From assembly GCF_000972785.3 (NCBI RefSeq), contig NZ_CP011253.3, positions 1,240,001 to 1,304,000 of the forward strand: a stretch of DNA of 64,000 nt, written 5' to 3'. The first letter of the stretch is position 1; each line of letters starts with the position of its first letter. Both the position numbers and the translations under genes were made by a program. A model generated the notes under the pieces. It ran no database searches. It had not been told where the DNA came from and saw only the letters and a program-made list of their open reading frames with translations. Below, in pieces: positions 25,873-34,179 of the stretch. This DNA is from Pandoraea oxalativorans. GTDB lineage: Bacteria > Pseudomonadota > Gammaproteobacteria > Burkholderiales > Burkholderiaceae.

Positions 25873-26090
25873 TGGACCGTTATCTGGAACCGCATCAAGC
25901 GCGTCGTCATGAGCCGACGCAATACGAAAGCCTCTTGGGCGACGCCATCGAGCGCGCCTACGCATCGGGCACGCACGATCTGGCGGGCCTCGTGGCCTAC
26001 CTGAATCGCACCGGCCCCGGCCCGCAGGAAGGCGATGTGTGGACGGAAGACGTCTACAAAGCGCAGATCGCACGACTGGCCGAAGAGTAA
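25872..26090 (+). CDS. Small recombinase-like helix-turn-helix protein
   Basis: 72 residues, MDRYLEPHQARRHEPTQYES onward, predominantly helical and charged, ending KAQIARLAEE. The pattern of a short HTH with L-x-G-x2-A-Y-L-N and a DVWTEDVYKAQI second helix matches small 'recombinase-like HTH' proteins annotated beside Rieske oxygenases; this assignment is from memory of neighbourhoods. It sits between the preceding small gene (TGATG overlap) and the oxygenase gene (53 bp). Confidence 0.65.
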   Translation: MDRYLEPHQARRHEPTQYESLLGDAIERAYASGTHDLAGLVAYLNRTGPGPQEGDVWTEDVYKAQIARLAEE

Positions 26091-26143
26091 AACATCATAT
26101 AGCGCGATGGCCGCTCGGGCGGCGCTCGCGATGGAGGTCCCCC

Positions 26144-27175
26144 ATGACTACGCAACAACCCATCCTCACCGCCGACGCCGTGCTTGAGCGCGGCCTGAAG
26201 AACCTCTGGTACCCGATTTGTCCGTCGCACATGGTCGGCCGCGAGCCGGTCTCGCTGCGACGTCTGGGCAAGAAGCTCGTGTTCTGGCGCGATCAGGACA
26301 ACAAGGTGCATGCCCTCGACGATCATTGTCCGCATCGTGGCGCGCCGCTCTCCAAGGGCATCGTGATGGGCGACCGCATTGCCTGCGGCTATCACGGCGT
26401 GCAGGTGCGCTGCGACGGCACGGTCATGCGTGTGCCGGGCAGCCCGGGCTGCAAGCTCGAAGGCTCGCGTCCGACGCAGGCGTATCACATCGTTGAGCGA
26501 AACGACGCGATCTGGTTGTACAACGCGACCGAAAACATCGAGACGCCGCCGCCGCTCGTGCTGCCGGAAGAACTCGACGCCGATGGCGCATTTTCGTCGT
26601 TCCTCTGCTACACGGAATGGAAGGGCGATTACCGCTATGTGCTCGATAACGTCATGGATCCGATGCACGGCACGTATCTGCACAAGCAGTCGCACTCGAT
26701 GGCCGAGGGCGACAACACGGCGGCGTTCCGCATTCGCGACACCGACCGTGGCTTCGTGTTCGAGAAGGAAGGCCAGCGCGATGTGAACTTCGACTGGACC
26801 GAATGGGCCGACACGGGCACGCACTGGATGCGTCTGGAAATTCCGTACCCGAAGACGGGCGGCCCCGGCGGCAACTTCGTGATCGTGGGCAGCTATACGC
26901 CGATCTCGCCGACGCTGGCCGCCGTATTCCACTGGCGCTGCCGCAAGCTCGACGGATGGCAGCGCGATACGTGGCGTTTCCTGTATCGCAATCGTCTGGA
27001 AGCGCGTCACTGGAACGTGCTGGAGCAGGACCGCGTGATGCTCGAAGACATGGAGCCGGACGCCAACCAGAACGAACATCTGTATCAGCACGATATGGGC
27101 ATCGTGCGCCTGCGCCGCCATCTGAAGAATCTGGCGAAGGCGGAACTCGAGCGCATGCAACCGGGCAAGGCGTAA
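26144..27175 (+). CDS. Rieske non-heme iron oxygenase, alpha subunit (VanA/phthalate-dioxygenase-like)
   Basis: 343 residues. The Rieske [2Fe-2S] ligands are C-P-H-R-G and C-G-Y-H (about residues 62-84). The mononuclear iron site lies in DNVMDPMHGTYLHKQSH, giving the 2-His-1-carboxylate set. Its length fits single-component-type O-demethylases or hydroxylases. Ribosome-binding site GGAGG lies seven bases before ATG. Electrons probably come from the reductase encoded at 27704. It catalyses ring hydroxylation or O/N-demethylation of an aromatic acid; the substrate is unknown. Confidence 0.9.
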   Translation: MTTQQPILTADAVLERGLKNLWYPICPSHMVGREPVSLRRLGKKLVFWRDQDNKVHALDDHCPHRGAPLSKGIVMGDRIACGYHGVQVRCDGTVMRVPGSPGCKLEGSRPTQAYHIVERNDAIWLYNATENIETPPPLVLPEELDADGAFSSFLCYTEWKGDYRYVLDNVMDPMHGTYLHKQSHSMAEGDNTAAFRIRDTDRGFVFEKEGQRDVNFDWTEWADTGTHWMRLEIPYPKTGGPGGNFVIVGSYTPISPTLAAVFHWRCRKLDGWQRDTWRFLYRNRLEARHWNVLEQDRVMLEDMEPDANQNEHLYQHDMGIVRLRRHLKNLAKAELERMQPGKA

Positions 27176-27190
27176 GCCGTCGGCAACCTA

Positions 27191-27658
27191 ATGGACGCGA
27201 CCATGCAAAACCCTTCCGCCATCAAAGCCGAACGCATTCGTGCGCAAGCCGTGCCCGATCTCGCGACGGCCACATGGAGCAATGGCATCCGATTCGGTAA
27301 CGAAATCCTGATGTCGGGGATGACTGCGCATCCCGCTACGCGCGACGCCGAGAAGCCGCTGACGACTTACGAGCAGACGATGGTGGTGCTCGGCAAAATC
27401 CGCGCGCTGGTCGAGGCTGGCGGTGGCCGTCTTGCCAACGTCTACAAGCTTGTCGTGTACGTGACCGATATCGCCGACAAGGATGATGTCGGCCGCGCAC
27501 GCCGCGAGTTTTTCGCGGACGTCGCGGCAAACGGCGGCGCTTATCCGTGTTCGACGCTCGTGGCGGTCAGCGGTCTGGTCTTTCCGGAACTGCGTGTGGA
27601 GATCGAGGCGTTTGCACGTCTCGACATCGATTTGTCTGTCGCGGCCATCGCAAGTTAA
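27191..27658 (+). CDS. RidA/YjgF-family protein (possible imine/enamine hydrolase)
   Basis: 155 residues with the Rid fold (SNGIRFGNEILMSGMTAH, VYKLVVYVTDI, VEIEAFARLD). At the position of the catalytic Arg of E. coli RidA (R105, within PARS) this protein has YPCS, so that Arg is missing, while the Glu of VEIEA is kept. Rid homologues in aromatic-amine pathways act as 2-aminomuconate deaminases, a role compatible with the neighbouring dehydrogenases and dioxygenase. ATG at 27191 or 27203 are both possible. Confidence 0.85.
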   Translation: MDATMQNPSAIKAERIRAQAVPDLATATWSNGIRFGNEILMSGMTAHPATRDAEKPLTTYEQTMVVLGKIRALVEAGGGRLANVYKLVVYVTDIADKDDVGRARREFFADVAANGGAYPCSTLVAVSGLVFPELRVEIEAFARLDIDLSVAAIAS

Positions 27659-27703
27659 GCCGGGCGGACGTCAAGTCAATCAGCAACATCAGAGAGCGGC
27701 GTT

Positions 27704-28669
27704 ATGAGCAAGTCAACCCTGTCGGCAATGGTGCGCACGCTTCGTTATGAGGCGGCGGGCATCATGAGCATCGAACTCGTGCCTGCGGCGGGCAGCAGCA
27801 CACCGTTCCCGGCGTTCACGCCCGGCGCGCACATCGATCTGCACCTGCCGAGCGGACTGGTGCGCAGCTACTCGCTGGTCAATACGCCGGACGACGAAAA
27901 CCGCTACGTGCTGGGCATTCTGGCCGACCCCAAGAGTCGTGGCGGCTCGCGTTTCATACACGAGAACTTCCGTGTCGGCATGACGCTCGACATCTCGGCC
28001 CCGCGCAATCACTTCGCACTGGACGAGACCGCAGCGCATTCGGTGCTGGTCGCAGGCGGCATCGGCGTGACGCCGATTCTCTGCATGTATCGTCGTCTGC
28101 GTTCGCTGGGTCGCAGCGTCAAGCTGATGTACTGCGCGCGCACCGCACCGCAAGCGGCGTTCGTCGAAGAACTGAATGGGCTGGGTGGCGACGTCACCTA
28201 TCACTTCGACGATCAGCACGACGGCAAGCCCGCGTCGCTCGCAGCATTTCTGGCCAATCAGCCCGCGGGTACGCACGCTTATTGCTGCGGCCCGGGTGTG
28301 ATGCTCGACGCCTTCGAAGTCGCGTGTGCCGATGCGGGCATTGCGAACGTTCACACCGAGCGCTTCGCGGCCGCGCCGGACGCGCCGCCGCCCGCGACGT
28401 CGGAGGGCTACGTCGTCACGCTGGCGAAGTCGGGCAAGGAGATTGCCGTGCCTGCGGGCGCGACCTTGCTCGATACCTTGCTCGCCGCAGGTATCGACGC
28501 AGAGCACAGCTGCATGGAAGGCGTTTGCGGGGCATGCGAGACGCGCGTGCTCGAAGGTTGCCCCGATCACCGCGACTCCGTGCTGAGCGCGTCGGAGCGC
28601 GCCGGGAACAAGGTCATGATGATCTGCGTGTCCGGTTGCAAGGGCGAGCGTCTGACGCTCGATCTCTGA
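27704..28669 (+). CDS. Ferredoxin-NAD(P) reductase of the oxygenase (phthalate dioxygenase reductase / VanB-like)
   Basis: 321 residues in three domains. They are a flavin-binding barrel (GAHIDLHLPSGLVRSYSLVN), an NAD(P) domain (VAGGIGVTPILCMYRRL) and a C-terminal plant-type [2Fe-2S] ferredoxin with cysteines in SCMEGVCGACETRV and MICVSGC. This FMN-NAD-ferredoxin order is that of class IA reductases. It transfers electrons to the Rieske oxygenase encoded at 26144 and probably also to the orphan oxygenase at 31570, which has no reductase of its own. Confidence 0.92.
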   Translation: MSKSTLSAMVRTLRYEAAGIMSIELVPAAGSSTPFPAFTPGAHIDLHLPSGLVRSYSLVNTPDDENRYVLGILADPKSRGGSRFIHENFRVGMTLDISAPRNHFALDETAAHSVLVAGGIGVTPILCMYRRLRSLGRSVKLMYCARTAPQAAFVEELNGLGGDVTYHFDDQHDGKPASLAAFLANQPAGTHAYCCGPGVMLDAFEVACADAGIANVHTERFAAAPDAPPPATSEGYVVTLAKSGKEIAVPAGATLLDTLLAAGIDAEHSCMEGVCGACETRVLEGCPDHRDSVLSASERAGNKVMMICVSGCKGERLTLDL

Positions 28670-28714
28670 GCGCCTCTTCATTTATTCGAGACTTCCGATT
28701 TTCCCGAGACTGCC

Positions 28715-29686
28715 ATGACGATTCTGGGCATCGAACAAATCACTTACGGGGTCACCGACCTCGACACCTGCCGCCGGTTTCTGGCCGACTGGGGCCTGAC
28801 GGAGATCGCCGCCGATGCCAATGGCGTGCGCTTCGAAACGCTCAACGGTGGCCGCGTGCTCGCCGTGCGTCACGACGATCCGTCGCTGCCGCCCGCCATG
28901 GAAGACGGGCCGACGCTGCGCGAAGTGACGTGGGGGGTGACCCGCGCAGACGAAGTGGCGGCTATCGCCGAGCGTCTCGCCGATCAGCCGGGCTATTTCT
29001 TCGAGGACGGTGCAGCGGGTTGCATCGACCCGAACGGTCTGGCCGTGCGCGTCGAAGTGAGCGCCAAGCGTGCGCTGGACGTGCAGGGCGCGCCGACGAA
29101 TCCGTGGGGACTCCCCGCGCAGCGCGTGAATACGCCGAGTCCGGTGTACGAACGTGCGCAGCCGATCGAGGTCGGCCACGTGGTCTTCTTCACGAATGCG
29201 CTCGCCGCCACGCAGAAGTTCTACGAGGACAAGCTCGGTTTCGAGCTGTCGGACCGGTATCCGGATCGCGGCGCGTTCATGCGTTGCGCGCCGCACGGTG
29301 GCCACCACGACCTGTTCCTGCTGGCGCTGCCTAACGGCAAGTGCGGCCTGAATCACGTGGCGTTCACGGTGCGTGACATCCACGAGGTATTCGGCGGAGG
29401 CATGCATATCGACCGGTGCGGTTGGGAAACGCAGTTGGGGCCGGGCCGTCACCCGATTTCATCGGCGTATTTCTGGTACTTCAAGAATCCGTGCGGTGCG
29501 CTTATCGAGTATTACGCCGACGAGGACATCCTCACACCGGAATGGCAGCCGCGCGACTTCGAGCCGGGACCGACGGTGTTCGCGGAGTGGGCCGTGGACG
29601 GCGGGCTGGACGGCAATACACGCCGTCAGAAGAAAGGCGGTGAAGCGCCGACCGGCAAGTTCATGACCGATACGGCCAAGCGCTGA
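28715..29686 (+). CDS. Type I extradiol (VOC) dioxygenase
   Basis: 323 residues, two VOC domains. The metal ligands of type I extradiol enzymes are visible in the C-terminal domain: His in VGHVVFF (about 154), His in LNHVAFTV (about 213) and Glu in LIEYYAD (about 264). The motif around WETQLGPGRHPISSAYFWYF matches the catechol 2,3-dioxygenase active-site region. It presumably opens the dihydroxylated ring made by the oxygenase and dehydrogenase. It is the last gene of the operon; a terminator follows. Confidence 0.88.
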   Translation: MTILGIEQITYGVTDLDTCRRFLADWGLTEIAADANGVRFETLNGGRVLAVRHDDPSLPPAMEDGPTLREVTWGVTRADEVAAIAERLADQPGYFFEDGAAGCIDPNGLAVRVEVSAKRALDVQGAPTNPWGLPAQRVNTPSPVYERAQPIEVGHVVFFTNALAATQKFYEDKLGFELSDRYPDRGAFMRCAPHGGHHDLFLLALPNGKCGLNHVAFTVRDIHEVFGGGMHIDRCGWETQLGPGRHPISSAYFWYFKNPCGALIEYYADEDILTPEWQPRDFEPGPTVFAEWAVDGGLDGNTRRQKKGGEAPTGKFMTDTAKR

Positions 29687-29742
29687 GTACTGGCACAGCG
29701 TTGTAGCAGCGCGTCGAATCCGGGGGGAAACGACGCGGCACG

Positions 29743-29773
29743 AGGGGGCATGCGCAACGCATCGCCCCCTTTT
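29743..29773. terminator. Terminator at the end of the catabolic operon
   Basis: Stem AGGGGGCATGCG / CGCAT..CCCCCT with a CAA loop, followed by TTTT. It lies between the rightward dioxygenase gene and the leftward glutathione peroxidase gene. Confidence 0.8.
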
Positions 29774-29794
29774 GCGTTTTCAGGCGATGCGGCG

Positions 29795-30340
29795 TTACTT
29801 CGCGAGTTCGGCGTCGATGGCGGCGACCAGACGCGGGTCGTCGGCCTTGACGTCCGGCGAGAAGCGGGCCACGACCTGACCGTTGCGGCCGATCAGGAAC
29901 TTCTCGAAGTTCCACAGCACGTCGGCGGGGTTGTCGCGCTCGACACCGAAGCCCTTCAGACGCTCGCGGAACGGACCTTCGCCGGTGGCTTCCGGTTTGG
30001 CGTCGACCAGTGCGCTGTACAGCGGGTGGCGGTCGTCGCCCAGCACCGAGATCTTCGCGAACAGCGGGAACGTGACGTTGTATTGCGTGGTGCAGAAGTC
30101 GAGGATCTCGGCATCGGTGCCCGGTTCCTGTCCCTTGAAGTTATTGGCGGGGAACGCCAGTACTTCCAGACCTGCGGCGCGCTTGTCTTCGTACAGACGC
30201 TCCAGTCCTTCATATTGCGGCGTCAGACCGCACTTCGATGCGACGTTCACAACGAGACGCACCTTGCCTGCGTAATCGCCCAGCGAGGCGGCGGCGCCGT
30301 CGTTGCGATTGACGGCGATGGTTTCAATATTCGTGCTCAT
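29795..30340 (-). CDS. Glutathione peroxidase family (thiol peroxidase)
   Basis: 181 residues. Catalytic Cys in NVASKCGLTPQYEGLE (no selenocysteine), glutamine and asparagine environment in FPANNFKGQEPGT, and the Trp/Asn motif WNFEKFLIGRNG. It is a full-length cytoplasmic Cys-GPx that reduces hydroperoxides using thioredoxin or glutathione. ATG at 30340 with AGGAAA upstream. It is probably independent of the catabolic genes but could protect against oxygenase uncoupling. Confidence 0.92.
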   Translation of the reverse strand: MSTNIETIAVNRNDGAAASLGDYAGKVRLVVNVASKCGLTPQYEGLERLYEDKRAAGLEVLAFPANNFKGQEPGTDAEILDFCTTQYNVTFPLFAKISVLGDDRHPLYSALVDAKPEATGEGPFRERLKGFGVERDNPADVLWNFEKFLIGRNGQVVARFSPDVKADDPRLVAAIDAELAK

Positions 30341-30449
30341 GAAAATTTCCTGTCCTTTGAGTGGTGCACATGCGGCCCGTGAATGGCTGTCGGGGCAATT
30401 CGCCGAGTGTAGCGTAAGGCCGGTCGGCGCGCTGAGTGTCGGCTGGACG

Positions 30450-31406
30450 TCAATGAATCTGGTTATCGAGCAGGTCTCGTGTGCGTTGACCGAACGCGCG
30501 CGGAGTATCGCCCGCCCAGCGCTTGAACGCGCGTGAGAAGGCTTTCTCGGAGACGTAGCCGACCTTGTCGGCAACCTCGGCCACGCGCAGCGTGCGCGTG
30601 GCGAGCGCCTCGGCTGCGAGGTGCATACGCACGCCGGTCAGGTGCGCCATAGGGGCCGTGCCGACAAGGGCAGTAAAGCGCGCAACGAAGCGTGAGCGCG
30701 ACATCCCGGCCAGTTCGGCCAGCTTGCGCACATCCCAGTGCAGCGACGGCTCACGGTGAATGGCCAGCACCGCGCGGCCGACCTGCTTGTCCAGCAGCCC
30801 CTTGAGCCAGTGGGCACCCACGCGTTCATTCTGCAAGACATGCGCGCGCACCATCTGCACGCACAGCACGTCGGACAGGCGTGCCGCCGCGATCATCCAG
30901 CCCGGTTTGCACGCCATCGACTCTTCGATGAAGTTCTGTAGCGTCGCTTTCAACCATGGGGCGACGGCCGGGTCGTCGTGCCGGATATGAATGACGGGCG
31001 GAAGGATGGCGAAGATCGGATGCCGGTGCGCGGAGGCGAATCCGACGATGGCCGTGTGCAACTCGCAGGCGGGACCTTCGGCACCCACGATCATTGCCAG
31101 CGGCGTATCGGAGCGTGGCGTGATGCCACGCTCGGCAAGCAGATCGTTGAACGGCACGGCGGGGACGTCCGGCGTACTCGACATGCGATGCGCGCTGCCA
31201 TGCGGCAGCAACACGACGTCGCCCTCGCGAACCAGCACCGGGCTTTCTCCGTCGACGTGCAGCCAGCACGACGCTCCCCTGCAGATCCGGAAGGGGATGC
31301 CCTGCACAGGTTCCTTATCGAACGCCCAGGGTGCATGCAATGTGAAATGGCCGGTCACGACGGCGGTGGCGTGCAAATCTGCCAGAACTTCGCTCAGTTG
31401 ATCCAT
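30450..31406 (-). CDS. AraC-family transcriptional regulator (cupin_6 type)
   Basis: 318 residues. An N-terminal cupin-like effector domain (GASCWLHVDGESPVLVREGDVVLLPHGSAH) is followed by two C-terminal HTH motifs (LHWDVRKLAELAGMSRSRFVARF and LRVAEVADKVGYVSEKAFSRAFKRWAGDTPRAF). ATG at 31406 begins MDQLSEVLADLHATAVV, the family N-terminus. It is divergent from the second Rieske oxygenase gene with 163 bp between them and is very likely its activator. Confidence 0.92.
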   Translation of the reverse strand: MDQLSEVLADLHATAVVTGHFTLHAPWAFDKEPVQGIPFRICRGASCWLHVDGESPVLVREGDVVLLPHGSAHRMSSTPDVPAVPFNDLLAERGITPRSDTPLAMIVGAEGPACELHTAIVGFASAHRHPIFAILPPVIHIRHDDPAVAPWLKATLQNFIEESMACKPGWMIAAARLSDVLCVQMVRAHVLQNERVGAHWLKGLLDKQVGRAVLAIHREPSLHWDVRKLAELAGMSRSRFVARFTALVGTAPMAHLTGVRMHLAAEALATRTLRVAEVADKVGYVSEKAFSRAFKRWAGDTPRAFGQRTRDLLDNQIH

Positions 31407-31569
31407 GACGTCTCGTTTGTTTTTGTGGGGCGGCCATGCGTGTCGGTACTGAATCGACAGGAATTCGTACGGTTGAGACGAACGGCAACTCAATTGGATT
31501 TTGCGGTAGTTCCTTGCGCGCGTCTTGCGATCAAAAATCGTTGCATCTCCCGCCACTTGCGACTCGATC

Positions 31570-32874
31570 ATGCTTAGTCCAGAAAAGAACAAACTTCTCA
31601 CCGAAGTCGGCCCCGGTACCGCGATGGGCGACTATCTGCGCCGTTACTGGCATCCGGTCGCCGGTGTCTCGGAATTCGACGACAAGGCCGTGCGCCCGAT
31701 TCGCCTGTTCGGCGAAGACCTGGTCCTCTACAAGGACTTGTCCGGCCACTACGGACTGGTGCAGCGACGCTGCCCGCACCGCAACGCCGATCTGGCCTTC
31801 GGCATCGTGGAGCAATGCGGCTTGCGCTGCGCGTACCACGGCTGGGAGTTCGGACGTGACGGCGCGTGCACGCATCAACCCTTTGAAGAAATCGTCGATC
31901 CGCAGGCCCGTCTGCGTCAGAAGACGCGAATCACCGCTTACGAAGTGCGCGCGAAGGCCGGACTGTTGTGGGCCTACATGGGGCCGCTCCCCGCCCCGCA
32001 GTTGCCCGATTGGGAGCCGTTCAGCTACGAGCACGGTTTTGCTCAGGTGGTCATGGCCGAGATTCCCTGCAACTGGTTCCAGTGCCAGGAGAACTCCATC
32101 GACCCGGTGCATTTCGAGTGGACGCATAACAACTGGACGGCGCGTCAGCAAGACGCCGGGGCCGCCTATGTGCCCACGCATTTGAAAGCGGCGTACGAAG
32201 AGTTCGAGCATGGCTTCGTCTACAAGCGTTTGCGCGCGGCGGAGACCGAGGAGAACGTGATGTGGACGGTCGGACGTGTCACGTTGTGGCCGAACGCGTT
32301 CTATCTCGGACACCACTTCGAGTGGCGCGTGCCCATTGACGACGAAAACACGCTGTCGGTGTTCTGGGTCTTCAACCGTGTACCGAAGGAGCAGGAGCCG
32401 TATGTCCAGTCCCGTATCCCGACGTGGTACGGCCCGTTATACGACGAGAACGGTGACTGGATTACGTCGCACGTCGCGAATCAGGACTTTGCCGCGTGGG
32501 TCGGACAAGGCCGCATTACGGACCGCTCGAAAGAGACACTGGGGGCGAGCGATCGCGGCATCGTGATGATGCGCCGGAAGTTCTTCGAAGAACTCGAAGC
32601 CGTCGCCGGTGGCGCCGTCCCGAAGGGACTGATTACCGATCCTGCCAGGAACGAACGTGTGTTCCTGCCCTCGGCCTGCCGAGAGGAAATGCTCACAGGC
32701 TTGACGCGTGAGGCGCTCGCCGCGCATCCGCTACTCGGCCCTTACCTGCATGACTTCTTCGGACAGGCAGGGCAGCCCGACGAGGTTCGCGAAGCGTATG
32801 AGCAAGCCGTCGGCCAGAAGATGCGCGGAGCGAAGTTCTTTACGGTCCACGGGGCCGGTGAACCCGAGGCGTAG
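31570..32874 (+). CDS. Rieske non-heme iron oxygenase, second copy (phthalate 4,5-dioxygenase-like)
   Basis: 434 residues, longer than the first oxygenase. Rieske ligands RRCPHRNADL and RCAYHGWEFG (about residues 68-90), and iron-site region NWFQCQENSIDPVHFEWTH. The size and the 'SPEKNKLLTEVGPGTAMGDYLRRYWHPV' N-terminus fit the phthalate 4,5-dioxygenase / LigXa-like aromatic O-demethylase and ring-hydroxylating group. No reductase is adjacent, so it probably uses the one encoded at 27704. It is followed 131 bp later by a binding-protein gene. Confidence 0.9.
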   Translation: MLSPEKNKLLTEVGPGTAMGDYLRRYWHPVAGVSEFDDKAVRPIRLFGEDLVLYKDLSGHYGLVQRRCPHRNADLAFGIVEQCGLRCAYHGWEFGRDGACTHQPFEEIVDPQARLRQKTRITAYEVRAKAGLLWAYMGPLPAPQLPDWEPFSYEHGFAQVVMAEIPCNWFQCQENSIDPVHFEWTHNNWTARQQDAGAAYVPTHLKAAYEEFEHGFVYKRLRAAETEENVMWTVGRVTLWPNAFYLGHHFEWRVPIDDENTLSVFWVFNRVPKEQEPYVQSRIPTWYGPLYDENGDWITSHVANQDFAAWVGQGRITDRSKETLGASDRGIVMMRRKFFEELEAVAGGAVPKGLITDPARNERVFLPSACREEMLTGLTREALAAHPLLGPYLHDFFGQAGQPDEVREAYEQAVGQKMRGAKFFTVHGAGEPEA

Positions 32875-33005
32875 TCGGCGCCTCGCACAGGCGTAGTAGC
32901 GGCGAAGCAGACGCGCGCGGCATGCACGGTGCGCGCCGACAGAGCTGCGAACGATGTGACTGATGTGGTGCATCCGAAACAAGACTTCAATAACGTGAGG
33001 ACAAA

Positions 33006-34031
33006 GTGAACCTGAAACGGAACGTTTGGACGGCCTGGGGCTTTCGGGCACTGCGCAACATATTGGCGGCGGGGATCGTTGCGGGGACGGTGTGTTCGGC
33101 TCAGGCGCAGGCCGGTGCGCCGGAGAAAGAGGTGACATTCTTGCTGGCCGCACCGCCGGGCGAGCTGGCCTTTGCGCCGTTCATGCTTGCGCAGAGCAAG
33201 GGATATTACGCGCAGGAGGGGTTGAAGATCCGCTGGATTGCGGTGCACGGCGGTGCGGCGGTTGGCAAACAACTGGCAGCAGGCAATGGCGACTTGGGCG
33301 ATGCGCTCGGGGACACGCCCATCCTGTTGCGCAACAACGGCGTGAACGTCAAGGCGGTTGCCTTGCTTGGCGGTCACCCGCTCCATCAGTTCATCACGCG
33401 CGCCGACCGCAATATCGCGCAGGCCAGCGATCTCAAGGGCAAGACGCTGTCCGTCATGTCGTATGAGGATACGTCGTATTACGTCACGCTCGGCATTCTC
33501 GCGGCGGGAAAGTTGACGAAGAGCGATGTGACGATTTACGCCGGGGGGCCGAACGGTGTCTGGCAGGACGTTGCCAACGGCAGATCCGACGGGCTTGTCG
33601 GAACGCCCGAGTGGGGGGCTCGCGTCGAGGCGGCGGGTGTCAAGGTGCATTATCGGCCGACGGATCAACTGACGCCGGGGATGGGACAGGCGATCATCGC
33701 ATCGGACAAGAAGATCGCGTCGGATCCGAAGACGATTGCCAAGTTCGTCAGAGCGACGATGAAGGCGATGACGGAGATCGAAGCCGATCCGGTGGCCGCC
33801 TCCAAAGCGTATGTGGCGGCTGTACCGTCGTATGCGGATAAGCTCGATTTCGTGACGAAGGTGCTGACTTACTACGCCAAGTATGTGTTCCCCAGTCGAT
33901 TGCGTCCGGGCGAGTTCGATCTGGCAATCGTATCCCACGTTCACAACTCGTACGTCGATAAAAAGGTAGTGCGCGCCGCACAGCCGATAGAGTCGCTTTA
34001 TACGAATCAGTTTATTCCAGGGAAAATGTAA
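33006..34031 (+). CDS. ABC transporter substrate-binding protein (NMT1/SsuA-like), orphan paralogue
   Basis: 341 residues with a signal peptide ending CSAQAQA. It is collinear with the protein encoded at 24495 through the whole length: KGYYAQEGLKIRW, GNGDLGDALGDTP, KTLSVMSYEDTSYYVTLG, VGTPEWGARVEAAGVK, and the terminal SLYTNQF. GTG start with GAGG five bases upstream. There is no permease or ATPase beside it, so it probably delivers a related compound to the transporter at 14.5-16.2 kb. Confidence 0.9.
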   Translation: MNLKRNVWTAWGFRALRNILAAGIVAGTVCSAQAQAGAPEKEVTFLLAAPPGELAFAPFMLAQSKGYYAQEGLKIRWIAVHGGAAVGKQLAAGNGDLGDALGDTPILLRNNGVNVKAVALLGGHPLHQFITRADRNIAQASDLKGKTLSVMSYEDTSYYVTLGILAAGKLTKSDVTIYAGGPNGVWQDVANGRSDGLVGTPEWGARVEAAGVKVHYRPTDQLTPGMGQAIIASDKKIASDPKTIAKFVRATMKAMTEIEADPVAASKAYVAAVPSYADKLDFVTKVLTYYAKYVFPSRLRPGEFDLAIVSHVHNSYVDKKVVRAAQPIESLYTNQFIPGKM

Positions 34032-34179
34032 GCTACATGTACGTTGAATCGGCGTGCGAAGCTAATGCATGGAATGATGGCGGCATCACATTGGCGGTCG
34101 CAGTCATTGACATGGCGGCGACCGCCGTGGAAGTATCGTGCAGTGCCCACGGCTTCCCGAACTTCCCGAACGTCATCCG

